Shown: positions 31,701 to 38,880, numbered from the stretch's first letter. The stretch: 64,000 bases of DNA from Collinsella sp944321445 (GCF_030371825.1 NZ_JAUDDM010000004.1), one strand, 5' to 3'. Translations and numbers: made by a program. Notes: generated by a model not told the origin, from the sequence alone.

Positions 31701-32910
31701 TGCCGCCGGGGCCACCATCAGTGAAGAAGATAACTACTTTCTGCGTTCCCTGCGCAGAAGATCTCAACATGCTTTGAGCATCATCAAACGCACCAGACGG
31801 ATACGTGCCCGCACCGCTACCGGGAGCGTTAATACCATTAACTGTGTTCTTGAGGCCTTGGGCATTGTTGCCAGAAAGGTTCGTAAGCTGCTGATTGATA
31901 CGAGAGGCGTTCTGATCGTATTCGCTGGAACCAGCGAAACTCACAATGCCGATGCGTATCTGATCTGAGTTGGGAAGGTTGGCTGCAGAGTCGATGAAAT
32001 TGTTGGCAGCAGTCTTGAGCGCCTCCATGCGAGAAATGGTCTCGCCAGGGCGATACTCATAGAACGGGGTGTCCTGAGGAGTGACGGTCTCACCGTTCAA
32101 TGTCCAGCGAACATGCTCTTCATAGCTTGTCCTCGAGAAGTCCCCGTCGCCGTAAACAGTCTCCGTCACCTCATGGATTCGGACATATTCGTCATTCACC
32201 AGCGCATAATACTCGCCGCCAACGCTATCTTGTTCAGCGTAATTCCCTCTCAAGGTACCAAAGATGGACCATTGTTCCCTGTACTCTGAATGGCCGCGCG
32301 ATTCTTCAACATCATTTGCGCTGACCTCAACGTAGCTACCAGTCTGCTCGATGCCGTCATTCATGGAGCTTGAGCGGTCGATGATGAGAACGATGTCTAG
32401 AGGATCAGTGCGCGTAACCTTCGAGGTGAGGTTGGAGGTAGAGGAGATGGCAGACAGGCCAACGAGGAAGTCGGAATCCTTGCCCTTTACGACACTTGTT
32501 CCTTCAAGGGCGCCCGTGAAGTCATAATCATCATCAAAGACACTCTTGTCGGTCCAGATACGACCGATGTTCTCGGTGCTGGTGGACGACGCTGCGATAT
32601 TCGACCACGCATTCGTGGTATCGGGGTCCACAACGGTCTTAGCACCCTCTACAGAATAGAGCTCAGGCTCGTCCGCACTCAGCAGCGAGATCCCAAACAA
32701 CTGTTGCGTTATTCCATTAACACCATTGGAAATTGCGTTCCCCAAATCCTCCAGGGGATTCGCATACGCTCCGGGAACCGCCACGGAGCATGTGATCGCG
32801 ATTGCCATCATCACGGCAATCACAGCGGAGAACCGCTTACGAGCGGTATTAGAGGCTACTCGTTTGGAGCAACCCCCCCCCGTCACGTATTTTTCGAACC
32901 ACCGACTCAT
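22780..32910 (-). CDS. Giant sortase-anchored VWA / Spy0128-repeat surface adhesin
   Basis: 3376 residues from the ATG at 32910 (AAGGA site). A signal peptide covers residues 1-50 and would be cut after AYA. A von Willebrand factor A domain spans about 175-560 with MIDAS DRSSS (178-182) and TDGGPGG. A stretch of unclear fold follows, then about 16 repeats of the streptococcal pilin isopeptide type (Spy0128/FctA: TKxLxGR..GEFxF, YTYTVxE, TVxVxVTDNGxG, FxNxY) plus one or two CnaB-like units. The Lys, Glu and Asn expected for self-forming isopeptide bonds are repeated. The C-terminus has a sorting signal IPQTG (3342-3346, an LPxTG variant), a hydrophobic segment and RRRNSH. It is predicted to be a long stalk carrying a binding domain outside the cell. 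A run of nine G lies at codons 10-13. No sortase gene is in the window. Confidence 0.9.
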   Translation of the reverse strand: MSRWFEKYVTGGGCSKRVASNTARKRFSAVIAVMMAIAITCSVAVPGAYANPLEDLGNAISNGVNGITQQLFGISLLSADEPELYSVEGAKTVVDPDTTNAWSNIAASSTSTENIGRIWTDKSVFDDDYDFTGALEGTSVVKGKDSDFLVGLSAISSTSNLTSKVTRTDPLDIVLIIDRSSSMNDGIEQTGSYVEVSANDVEESRGHSEYREQWSIFGTLRGNYAEQDSVGGEYYALVNDEYVRIHEVTETVYGDGDFSRTSYEEHVRWTLNGETVTPQDTPFYEYRPGETISRMEALKTAANNFIDSAANLPNSDQIRIGIVSFAGSSEYDQNASRINQQLTNLSGNNAQGLKNTVNGINAPGSGAGTYPSGAFDDAQSMLRSSAQGTQKVVIFFTDGGPGGTTSSVLSNNVANQAINSAHTVKQSGTKIYSVGVLDGANPSADISDVTNSSNATLRVNAYMHAVSSNYPNATGFTSNAIGDRAPNSDYYKAATNADELNNIFKDIFHEIETNYGSGSPIEEVVDEEGAQNTPGYLTFTDTLGSFMEVTGVGANNNRMYLAFADGLHEGTPNEDGTVWTFSGVVNEGSDDHGVNTAYPEGANLSEIKVTVTKSNDLATGDTITVQIPASLIPMRNYDVDTDNGTMTVSNTYPVRLFYGVSVKDGAIDALNDPQNENHDAVLAQTSTDGTTVDFYSNSFVQGATEGSTEASFTPSDGNKFYYYPVNTQLFIDENCTQPATRYNIGNYSKLYYQDSYWQLTGNGNEAEEVPANGSITRSGNDWNVTYQGNNAYIAANTPRADRPATLVSNKAGNTTGTASTVLTPTWNGASVSQKLGNNGKLSVDAPGDLRIDKNVYWGNASDDTKTDKNNFKFTVHLYTVAEDGAQTNLTNKYDYAVYGTGETPVSTGTISDNGEITLKGGQYVVISDLPNGAQYTVTEQAANQNGFTTTDNSTGENAKTDDGVVEGTIVGGDQQAAVFTNTYHATEVTLEGANQLIKVRKNLAGREWQDTDEFRFTMRPEGDAPVPESTDAVVVDDEDAVTDYTVNLSNITFENPGTFTYVIEEDNDTNPIAGIDYSNETYAVTITVVDNGTGKLEIQSVQFTQRADVDGNTPAEQPQITNNTVVFTNNYDADEATTNLNGTKDYTDNSGANPNAANKFTFELKAIGGYETEGGSADNPTIGAAVVPMPEGADTDTHTITIGNNGTNPDGFAFQTIKYNGTHLNNTYIYEIREVIPQGATNNGNGTWSLNGMTYDGTVHTVNVAITDKPNEQGEGMHIVATPSMQPADVKFTNVYDPEDYTLEGEEAIHGTKVLQGREIGDNETFYFELKQTSGPETVLTGSEVKTVTKDSGMDFAFSKLTFSKAGTYTFTVNEVADDQGTEITNGKGMTYSQNVAKVTIKVKDGGNGALVLDGPVVYENQGSNETGKAVFTNVYEASLNYGAQGAGGINVTKQLLDRPMTAGEFNFTITGEGEAADLTAEADKNFQNTGAAADQTITMAKLQSLTFDETDAGKTYTFIVEETEPAEGDGLAGVTYDKSQYKVEIEVVDNGNGTMHAVTTVTQTMDKDGNEIADGGKVVVDHANSDDADYAVPTFGFVNDYNPNPVDMGEDANKALQVTKKVKGAPSAADYTFTLTAQNTAVGPVANIEGLDENHQTTETTSGTIEAGGTQTLTFDTLTFTEPGTYTFTVQENQPAADEGWTFDTDPRTITVEVTDINPAYEPGGDAPQYDGNLYIGEVTGNNPTIENKYDHGTVTIGGDAEEALTVVKTVKGWSTDADFNFTFVPVKEEGVDWGTVQIAEGADKTAVTEKFADSDMHSAKFGEITFTEPGTYKFNVTEDEAHDETADPAGWTYDKSTQTITVTVSETDAAGNYDGKLHAAVSGPARFENTYKTGTLSISKTVVVDETEGTEIDTGKLFEFTVNLTDTKDNALTGTYAIEGAFDKDGNALTSVTDGTKVYLHHGDSATVKGLPAGTQVKVTETVPDGYTADRAERTGAIIADANTLFAFTNTYSTDPGTVSEGTESAFNLTKQLTGRDENNSWAADDEFTFTLTPGTATDLEGNPVEDLTVPMPADSVDGIKKVTVGADKAGENGIASIDFGAISYERTGIYTYTVQEIGADGELGKGGYADGITYDGRTVNIRVTVTDNGTGGLVAAVAKTGEAETASFVNTYDSTFDYGANGQGGIDITKMLMNREMAEGQFTLTVTAADDASAGKIGDSKTVEMKSAAAAANTAASVTGNPFGSVKFDRSDSGKTFTYTIEETGTAPDGYTYDTDKFTVEIEPVDNGDGTMSVTTDVSGKDGYSQTVTSTMANPQKAIVSFVNIYDADDVTIGAEGDTTIKATKVLENDDIANYDGEFTFKVTSGDTEVTTGKNDADGSITFDTITYTSENLYAAAHGGSDEVGTASLDTTGDNDVYTFVYNVSEDPVTVGGVTYKSGNDSSVTVTVSDDRAGKLTIDVAYTPEADGLVFTNTYGAGEEGTVELTLDGNKTLTGVNGAIPPTLTDGMFEFTISGEEGTPMPADKMVTNKGTGISFGPIEYTMANVFGADAVDDATEDEAVDQTDEAVAGETATAENEGVETYTAGRTKTFIYTITETNGGKTIDGITYDGATKTVEVTVTDEGNGRISAKVTKVTEGTDENMDFTFDNTYAVEDKPSSPTGDGALTITKKLSGRDMNAGEFTFQLVSNSNKDEVYTATNDADGNVSFDPITFTKAGEYSYTLTEVVPDGAKPVDGGYEKDGVFYPSVSYTVTATVADNHDGTLSVAWSMADGAGEPATEAVFKNTYKAAPTSVTLEAAKTLEGRAVQKGEFSFKLFDADGNVVDEATNDESGVISFESLTFEKAGTYTYTVSEVVPEEDQDPDTDGVQNGGITYDQTVYTVEIVVTDNGKGSLVVDSITYKIGDKVENALRFNNIYKTQPTDPTDPTDNESWLKVTKELANRDLKAGEFTFQMRYVSGGNADAVTPKSITTTNDANGNVVFNQEGNTGFVFSEEGVYTFIISEIEGDDANIDYDDTEYTVVAKVTKNAETGELEVDWQLLNAEGNVVEENPSITFHNVYKKPVTPPTPEDPDPSDPSKPDTDVDKKLTGRDLVDGEFSFVITATGDNASHVSPKSLTGTNDASGNVTFGGKGFVFDKADDYTFTVSEVLPADDDPEIEGVQHNGVTYDETTFTITAHVTEQNGKLVVTWENADAPMVFENEYEPSESVDITFGATKVLEGRDLATGEFSFELRDQDGNVVATATNAADGSIVFTSPVTFTEPGEYTYTIVEVSGNVSGVTYDDAVHTAVVTVTDNGDGTLSATVTYDGSGKLPVFTNVFTPSEPGTPAEPGKPSKPGIPQTGDFAVAAIGGTGLAAVALIATGLYLRRRNSH
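32873..32881 (-). repeat. Poly-G(9) tract in the adhesin signal peptide codons
   Basis: Nine consecutive C on the plus strand, read as nine G in codons 10-13 (Thr-Gly-Gly-Gly) of the adhesin. With nine G the frame is open. With eight or ten G translation would stop within about a dozen codons (at TAG or TAA respectively). Confidence 0.95.
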
Positions 32911-33379
32911 GCTAACCCATCCTTCTCGTCTGCTGCGTTTAAGCAACGTTTACGACCTTCAGCGCCCGCTTCGCCCGCTTGGTTTCCGACCACGAGCTCC
33001 GCGCACGCCTACGGCCACGAACAGCGATACACGTGTAATACTCTAACACCTAACTTCCGCTTAAGGTTCGAGTTTAGGTTGAAATATCAGCACCCCTCCT
33101 ACAAAGCAGCATTCCATAGCCATTTATCTGCTCAAATTCTCTTAAGACCTTGTGTAAGGGATTTGTTTCTTCTTAACGACGAGCGTCCCCATCGCAGCCG
33201 TAAACGGCTCCCGTTATCCGATGTTAAGGGCCTCGCTGCTCTTCCCCCATCGCGCGACCCAACACACCGTCATACAAGCATTCAATTTGCTTCAACTAAG
33301 CATTATCACGTGCAGTTCATATAGAACATACTCTATACTGCATATTTATCTATCAAACCAACCCACTGAAGGTGACCGC
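32911..33379. other. Gene-free divergent gap between adhesin and ATP-binding gene
   Basis: 470 bases, more AT-rich than the neighbours, between two divergently transcribed genes. It must hold both promoters. A TATACT (-10-like) lies at about 33332, 43 bases upstream of the plus-strand gene. I see no RNA gene, repeat or convincing ORF. Confidence 0.5.
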
Positions 33380-34393
33380 ATGAACATCTCATCCCTTTGG
33401 CTCACACCACCCGATATCAGCATCGTCCTTACCGGCCTCACCTTCGAAGAGGTCCTCGTCAAGCTCGACATCCACACCTTCATCGACCGGCTCTTCCCAT
33501 TTGCCTGGCCCGATCAAACGCAAACCCAGCAGGCACTCGTCCAAACCGGCATCTGCACCACAACCGAATCAAGCCTGCTCAGCATCACCGCCGCCGGAGC
33601 CCTCATGCTCGCGCGCGACCTCGCGATCTTCCCTAGGCTCTACCATGCAGCGCCGCAGGTCATACGCTATGCCGGCGCCGACCGCCTCAACGTCGCGGAC
33701 CGCACGACCTTCTCCCAGGGCTTCCTGCTCGCGCTCCCCCGCCTTGTCGATCACCTCACCGCGATACTCCCCCGCGCACGCAGCGCGCAAAGCACGCCGA
33801 CCTCATTTGCTCCAGCCGTGCCAACCGATGCCATCCGCGAGCTTGCGGCAAACACCCTTATCCATCAGGACCTCACTGCCCGCGACGCGCATCCGACCAT
33901 CGAGCTCTTCCCCGACCGTATCGAGCTCACCAACCCCGGACCGCTCCCCATGGAAGCCCTGCGCATCGCCGACGCCACTCCTCTGCCGCGCAACCCGCAG
34001 CTATCCCAGCTCGCCAAACAGCTCAATCTCACTGGGACCACCCACGACGCAGGCTGGATCAACGTCATCGATGCGCTCGACCAGGCAAAACTTCCCGCGC
34101 CGTCCATCGAGTCCATCGGCACGACGACGCGCGCGGCGCTATACCTACCGCTCCCTTACCGCGAGCAGTCGCCGGAAGCCCGCCGCCGCGCCTGCTACTG
34201 GCACGCCTGCGCCCAGTACCAGCACGGATCATCCGCTACCAATGCCAGCATCCGCGAGCGTTTCGACCTGCCTGCAACATCAGCCGCTCAAGTCTCCAGA
34301 CTGCTCCGCGACTGCGTCACCGCAGGTATCCTGCGCCCCGCACGCGCCCGGTCCTCCAAACGCAACACCAGCTATCTCCCCTACTGGGCATAG
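33380..34393 (+). CDS. ATP-binding protein of the COG2865 regulator/RecG-like type
   Basis: 337 residues from the ATG at 33380 (GAAGGTGA site). The middle part carries the GHKL-like ATP-binding module found at the C-terminus of COG2865 putative regulators: AIRELAANTLIHQDL (N-box-like) and IELFPDRIELTNPG. The last 80 residues look like a winged helix (NASIRERFDLPATSAAQVSRLLRDCVTAGIL). The usual N-terminal AlbA_2 domain is missing or highly diverged. Function of the family is unclear. Divergent to the adhesin, so a role in its control is conceivable but unproven. It is Pro/Thr-rich with slightly different composition, which fits an accessory gene. Confidence 0.65.
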   Translation: MNISSLWLTPPDISIVLTGLTFEEVLVKLDIHTFIDRLFPFAWPDQTQTQQALVQTGICTTTESSLLSITAAGALMLARDLAIFPRLYHAAPQVIRYAGADRLNVADRTTFSQGFLLALPRLVDHLTAILPRARSAQSTPTSFAPAVPTDAIRELAANTLIHQDLTARDAHPTIELFPDRIELTNPGPLPMEALRIADATPLPRNPQLSQLAKQLNLTGTTHDAGWINVIDALDQAKLPAPSIESIGTTTRAALYLPLPYREQSPEARRRACYWHACAQYQHGSSATNASIRERFDLPATSAAQVSRLLRDCVTAGILRPARARSSKRNTSYLPYWA

Positions 34394-34765
34394 CCAGCTC
34401 CGACGGGCACCCGCACGCCACCTACGCCCCAAGGGTATCTATGGGCACAACAGCCACACCATTGTCACGCATGCGCGCCGCCTCGTTCTGCAAAAACCGC
34501 ACCAAACGTGTATTTAGACTCGATCAGTTTCGCATCACTGAATCAGTTGACGTGATTCCGTTCCACCTTATTAGCTCCCTGAAACAACACTTCTACATCA
34601 ACCTTATAACAGCAGGTCAAACGCCTATCATCGTTTTTTCGAATGTTTTGTCGGTTGAATTTCAAATGATTCGTCGGTTGATTTTCAAATGATTGCAGCC
34701 ATATAACCGCACCAGAGCGACCGAACCTGACCGAACCGAACTCTCGCGACTTGCGGTTTTACCGC
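34394..34765. other. Gene-free accessory DNA with a 23-bp tandem direct repeat
   Basis: AT-richer segment without a supported gene. At 34650-34695 two nearly identical 23-bp units (GTCGGTTGAATTTCAAATGATT and GTCGGTTGATTTTCAAATGATT) stand in tandem. A minus-strand stretch of about 27 codons (about 34433-34512, ending in PIDTLGA) looks protein-like and may be the tail of a lost gene, but I cannot identify it. Confidence 0.5.
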
Positions 34766-34924
34766 ATGACGTCTTACGAAGACCTTGTGTGCATGTTTTC
34801 AGAGGCTCGCCGAGTAGTCACCAAAACCCGCAATCAATCTACCTGCAGGTTTGCTTTAGCCGTAAGCGCCATCTACTCCGTCAGCCGCCTAAAACCTGCA
34901 CACGAGGTCTTCGTAAGACGTTAT
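34766..34924. repeat. About 159-bp long-arm inverted repeat, family R2, unit 3
   Basis: Left arm ATGACGTCTTACGAAGACCT and right arm ending GGTCTTCGTAAGACGTTAT are complementary over about 34 bases with four mismatches. The centre is ACCTGCAGGT. Inner CGAGTAG is shared with units 1 and 2 at 19.3-19.6 kb. Confidence 0.82.
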
Positions 34925-34986
34925 CCCCTACAATCCCGCAGGATTCCGCCCGCACAATAGCCCACACCGCAAGCCGCATGCGCACA

Positions 34987-35018
34987 AAAGAGGGCGTCCG
35001 CAAAGCGGACGCCCTCCC
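34987..35018 (-). terminator. Terminator of phosphoglucomutase gene
   Basis: GAGGGCGTCCGC, TTT, GCGGACGCCCTC followed by TTTTG on the minus strand, 23 bases after the stop codon. Confidence 0.85.
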
Positions 35019-35040
35019 AGCAGCGCTATCTAACCAGCTG

Positions 35041-36735
35041 TTAGCTCAGCAGCTCGCGACCAGCAGCCTCGATCGCGTCAATCTGCGCGTCGGCAGCGGC
35101 AGCGTCCACGCCCTTCGCGAAGATGTAGAGCTTGATCTTCGGCTCGGTACCAGACGGACGCACAATCGCCTTGTCGCCGCCCTCGAGGTCGAACTCGATG
35201 ACGTTTGCCTTGGGCAGACCGTTCACGCCGGTCTCGTAGTCCACGACGCCCTCGACCTTGGCACCCGCGATCTCGGTCGGCGCGGTCTCGCGCAGACCAG
35301 CCATGATGCCGGCCATCTTGGCGGCACCGTCGGCACCCGGGTAACTCAGCGAAATCGTCTTGTTGTGGTAGTAGCCGTACTTCTCGTACAGCGCGCGCAT
35401 GGCCTGAACCAGGTTGATGCCCTGCAGCTTGTAGTACTGAGCCATCTGACAAATGAGCATCGACGCGTTGACGGCGTCCTTGTCGCGCACGTGGTCGCCG
35501 GACAGGTAGCCGTAGCTCTCCTCAAAACCGAAGATGAAGCGGTCGACCTCGCCCGTATCGGAAAGACCGGTGATGATGTCGCCGATGTACTTGAAGCCGG
35601 TCAGGCAACGGCGCAGCTCAAAGCCGTACTCCTCGGCCAACGCGTCCACCATGGCGGAGGACACGATCGTGGTAACGGCAACCTTGCGGGACAGGTCCTC
35701 GCCGCGAGCGGCGCGCATCTTGCAGATGTAGTCGAGCAGCAGGACGCCCATCTCGTTGCCGGTCAGCAGCGTGTAGTCGTCGCCATCGGCGCACGCCACG
35801 CCCACGCGGTCGGCGTCGGGGTCGGTGGCCAGCAGCAGGTCGGGCTTGACCTCCTGGCACAGGTCGATGCCCTTCTGCATGGCCTCGCGAATCTCCGGGT
35901 TGGGATACGGGCAGGTGGGGAAGTTGCCGTCCGGATCCTTCTGCTCGGGCACGATGGTGATATCGGTGATACCCACCTTGTTGAGCACGGTGGTAACCGG
36001 AATCAGGCCGGTGCCGTTCAGCGGGGTGTACACGAGCTTCAGCGGCGCGGCCTCAACCTGCTCGGGCGTCAGCGCGCTCACAGACTTGTCCACGACCGCG
36101 TCATAGTACGCGTCAAGGACCGAGTCATCGATCCATTTGACCAGACCCTGCTCCACAGCCTCATCGAAGTCCATGGTCTTCACGTCGGTGAAGGGATTGG
36201 TGGCCTCCATAGCTGCGGAAATAGCAGCAGCAGCCTCGCTGGTGATCTGGCAGCCATCGGGACCGTAGGCCTTGTAGCCGTTGTACGGAGCCGGGTTGTG
36301 TGACGCAGTCATGCAGATGCCGCCGGAGCACTGCAGGTAGCGCGTGGCCCAGGACAGCGTCGGCACGGGGGAGATCTTGGGGTACACGTACGCGGTCACG
36401 CCGTTAGCGGCAAGAATCGCGGCGGTGGTCTTCACGAACAGCTCGCCCTTGTTGCGGCTGTCGCGCGCGATAGCGACGGTGGGGTTCTCGAACGTTGCGT
36501 TCAGATAGTTGGCGAAGCCCTGCGTGGCGCGGCCAACGGTATAGATGTTCATGCGATTAGTACCGGCGCCGATGGTGCCGCGAAGGCCAGCCGTGCCAAA
36601 TGCCAGATCCTGGAAGAACGCGTCGGTGATGGCGTTTTCGTCACCGGAGTCCTTCATCTGCTTGAGCTCGGCCAGAAGCTCCTCATCCTTGACGTTGGCA
36701 ATCCACGTGTCAAGCAGCTCATGCACGTCTACCAT
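35041..36735 (-). CDS. Phospho-sugar mutase (phosphoglucomutase PgcA type)
   Basis: 564 residues from the ATG at 36735 (GGGAAAGG site). The active-site serine S145 lies in TASHNPAPYNGYK. The magnesium site (DPDADRVG), the sugar-binding GFEESYG and the phosphate-binding RPSGTEPKIK segments are all present. The length of about 560-580 matches the PgcA-like phosphoglucomutase/phosphomannomutase group, which interconverts glucose-1-phosphate and glucose-6-phosphate for glycogen and surface polysaccharides. Monocistronic with a strong terminator. Confidence 0.93.
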   Translation of the reverse strand: MVDVHELLDTWIANVKDEELLAELKQMKDSGDENAITDAFFQDLAFGTAGLRGTIGAGTNRMNIYTVGRATQGFANYLNATFENPTVAIARDSRNKGELFVKTTAAILAANGVTAYVYPKISPVPTLSWATRYLQCSGGICMTASHNPAPYNGYKAYGPDGCQITSEAAAAISAAMEATNPFTDVKTMDFDEAVEQGLVKWIDDSVLDAYYDAVVDKSVSALTPEQVEAAPLKLVYTPLNGTGLIPVTTVLNKVGITDITIVPEQKDPDGNFPTCPYPNPEIREAMQKGIDLCQEVKPDLLLATDPDADRVGVACADGDDYTLLTGNEMGVLLLDYICKMRAARGEDLSRKVAVTTIVSSAMVDALAEEYGFELRRCLTGFKYIGDIITGLSDTGEVDRFIFGFEESYGYLSGDHVRDKDAVNASMLICQMAQYYKLQGINLVQAMRALYEKYGYYHNKTISLSYPGADGAAKMAGIMAGLRETAPTEIAGAKVEGVVDYETGVNGLPKANVIEFDLEGGDKAIVRPSGTEPKIKLYIFAKGVDAAAADAQIDAIEAAGRELLS

Positions 36736-38187
36736 AGCTTTTACCTTTCCCTTGCCGGATAAACACTCGATTGTGCCCCGTATGCCCACGGGGTTGGATC
36801 CGTTAATACACGCACCCACTCGGATGATACGTCATCTAGGTAAAGTTTATGACAGTGCGCCGCTCGACGGACGATTTGTCCGGTAGGCGTTCCTCGCACA
36901 ATAGGAGATACAGGCCTCATTTCGACCCGCGACCCAATCGCCCGCCAGACCGGACTGCCTCGGTTGGCGCATACTGCAAACCGGACGAAACGGTCAGTGA
37001 ACCGGTCTGAATTCGTTGATGAGCGGCATTGATGCGATGTGAGACGGTTTTCTCATATTCCAAAAATTCAATTCATGAATTGATTCCATAGCGCACCATT
37101 CAACCGATTCACTGTCTGCATCGCATTGGTTCAGTCATATTCAATTGATTTACAACTGATTCTTCGTATCAACTCGCACTCAGTCGTTGGCGAAGAGACA
37201 ACGAGATAAGATTCGGAGCATACTTTCGGTATCAGACCGACCCGCAGAACGCTTCATAACGAGAATCCTGACGCACTCTTCTATATCCGTACCAAACGTC
37301 ACCGCGCTAGGCAGAGTGGGGGAGAGGCGTTCATGCGAAACGATTCCATGATCCATTCCGTCTGAACATACACCGGTTCGAAGACTCATATCACTGCTCT
37401 TGTATCTGATTCCATGCGAAACAACTATCGCTCCAAGAGTGCATCCCCTAACCAAACCAGATTTGCCCGGACCTATTGAATACTCGAACTACAAGTCCAC
37501 TTTCACATGCTGCTTCACCAGAGGTTTTTAAACTCGGAGCTCGTTGGACGTAGACCATTCAACTAAACCAACCACCGACTCAAACGCACCAGCGGGTCAC
37601 TCAGACTCATTCAAAGATTCAAGCGCACACGCTCAATCTATCCCAACCACTTCGCGCCAACTCCGCCCATCTCAACTGATTCGAACGATCCCATCGAGTC
37701 AATGCGATCCTAAGTAGTTCCAATTCACATGCTTGTGCGTAGGCCGCTCGTACTCGATCAATCACCGAATCACTGAATCGGATTGCAGAATGAGTCTCAT
37801 CGATCCGTCAATCGATTCCACTTCTCGTGCCACACATCTTCAACAGAATCATGAGTTCGCACACGACTCATTCGCTATTAATCCGCCAACCACGTCAGAA
37901 CCGATTCACACGCAGTAGAGGAGACCACATCAACCTGAACCTTGTCGGTTCACTCCATAATCGAACCAACCAAAGAATCGAATCTGTCGTTTACACCAAG
38001 AATTCAAACCAGGTTCGATTCATACGAATCGAACCCTCTACCAGTGCAAAGACTGAATCCAACCGCGTCACACCGACCCACGCACGTCAATTAACCGCGC
38101 CATAAGCTCAATATCACGATATAATCGCAGGCAGATTAACCAATGCACTGATGCAGTCAGAAACGTAGCAGGGTAGGGTGAAACGTT
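36736..38187. other. 1.4-kb gene-free region rich in GANTC
   Basis: No ORF here has a recognisable product or a good ribosome site. Between about 37080 and 38060 I count by eye 19 GAWTC and 6 GASTC pentamers, several times the random expectation for GANTC. Base composition is clearly more AT-rich than the flanking genes. A TATAAT at 38120-38125 probably belongs to the HTH gene that follows. Confidence 0.6.
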
Positions 38188-38676
38188 TTGCCAACCATCA
38201 AAGAGATCGCCGACGCAACCGGACGCGGAAAATCGACCGTAAGCAGGGCCGTCAAGGAGCTTGGCTTGCGCGAATCCGGTCACGCCAAAGCTGATGGAGC
38301 CCGCGGCGCCCTTATCATCGATGCCGAGGGCGCATCGATGCTCGCTGACTATCTCACCAAGAATGTCGAGTCAAAACCGCAGGTAGACGACGATGAAACC
38401 CCTGCTCAGCCCGCTATTGACCTCGATGCTCTGGTCGGCGTGTACAAGGAGCGCATCGAAGACCTCAAAACTCAAATCGACGGTCTCAATGCCCAGCTCG
38501 CCGCCAAAGACGAGCAAATCAAGGAGCTTTCGATGGCGCTCGACAACGCTCAGAACGCCGCAAAGGATGCTCAGGAAGAAACCCGCCGCTCGCACGATCG
38601 CGTCCTCCTCATGGCGAGCGCTGGCGTATGGGAGCGCCTCACCGGATTTAAAGGCCTTTTGGAGTCCGGCGAGTAA
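38188..38676 (+). CDS. HTH plus coiled-coil DNA-binding protein, function unknown
   Basis: 162 residues, starting at TTG 38188 with a GGGTG site. Residues 1-35 form a LacI/KfrA-like helix-turn-helix (TIKEIADATGRGKSTVSRAVKELGL). Residues about 75-140 form a long charged coiled coil (KERIEDLKTQIDGLNAQLAAKDEQ...). This plan resembles plasmid-borne KfrA and DUF536-type replication or partition accessory proteins. No partner gene is present. It directly follows the GANTC-rich DNA, which may hold its binding sites. A terminator follows. Could also be a chromosomal orphan regulator. Confidence 0.65.
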   Translation: MPTIKEIADATGRGKSTVSRAVKELGLRESGHAKADGARGALIIDAEGASMLADYLTKNVESKPQVDDDETPAQPAIDLDALVGVYKERIEDLKTQIDGLNAQLAAKDEQIKELSMALDNAQNAAKDAQEETRRSHDRVLLMASAGVWERLTGFKGLLESGE

Positions 38677-38746
38677 AAAATTCAAGGCTCTGAAACGCCG
38701 AATACGGGCATTTCAGCCACTAATACCTATAAGTAGACCAATAGAT

Positions 38747-38785
38747 CCTCAGATGGCGAAATACGACCATCTGAGGGCTTTATTT
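38747..38785 (+). terminator. Terminator after HTH/coiled-coil gene
   Basis: CCTCAGATGG and CCATCTGAGG arms, then GCTTTATTTT. Confidence 0.85.
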
Positions 38786-38880
38786 TAGATTTCGCGTTTT
38801 TACACGAAAAACCGGCTCTACCGAGACTGCAACGCCAATAGTAATCACCAAACAATAGGGGAGTAGCCACGCCCCTGACT

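Noticed and set aside
22570..31968. Open frame of 3132 codons antisense to the giant adhesin
   Set aside because: It mirrors the codon bias of the adhesin on the other strand, lacks domains and a ribosome site, and its start overlaps the hairpin array. The minus-strand product has a signal peptide, clear repeats and a sorting signal.
37180..37455. 91-codon minus-strand frame in the GANTC-rich region
   Set aside because: No good ribosome site, no recognisable domain, and it spans the pentamer-rich DNA whose composition differs from coding sequence.
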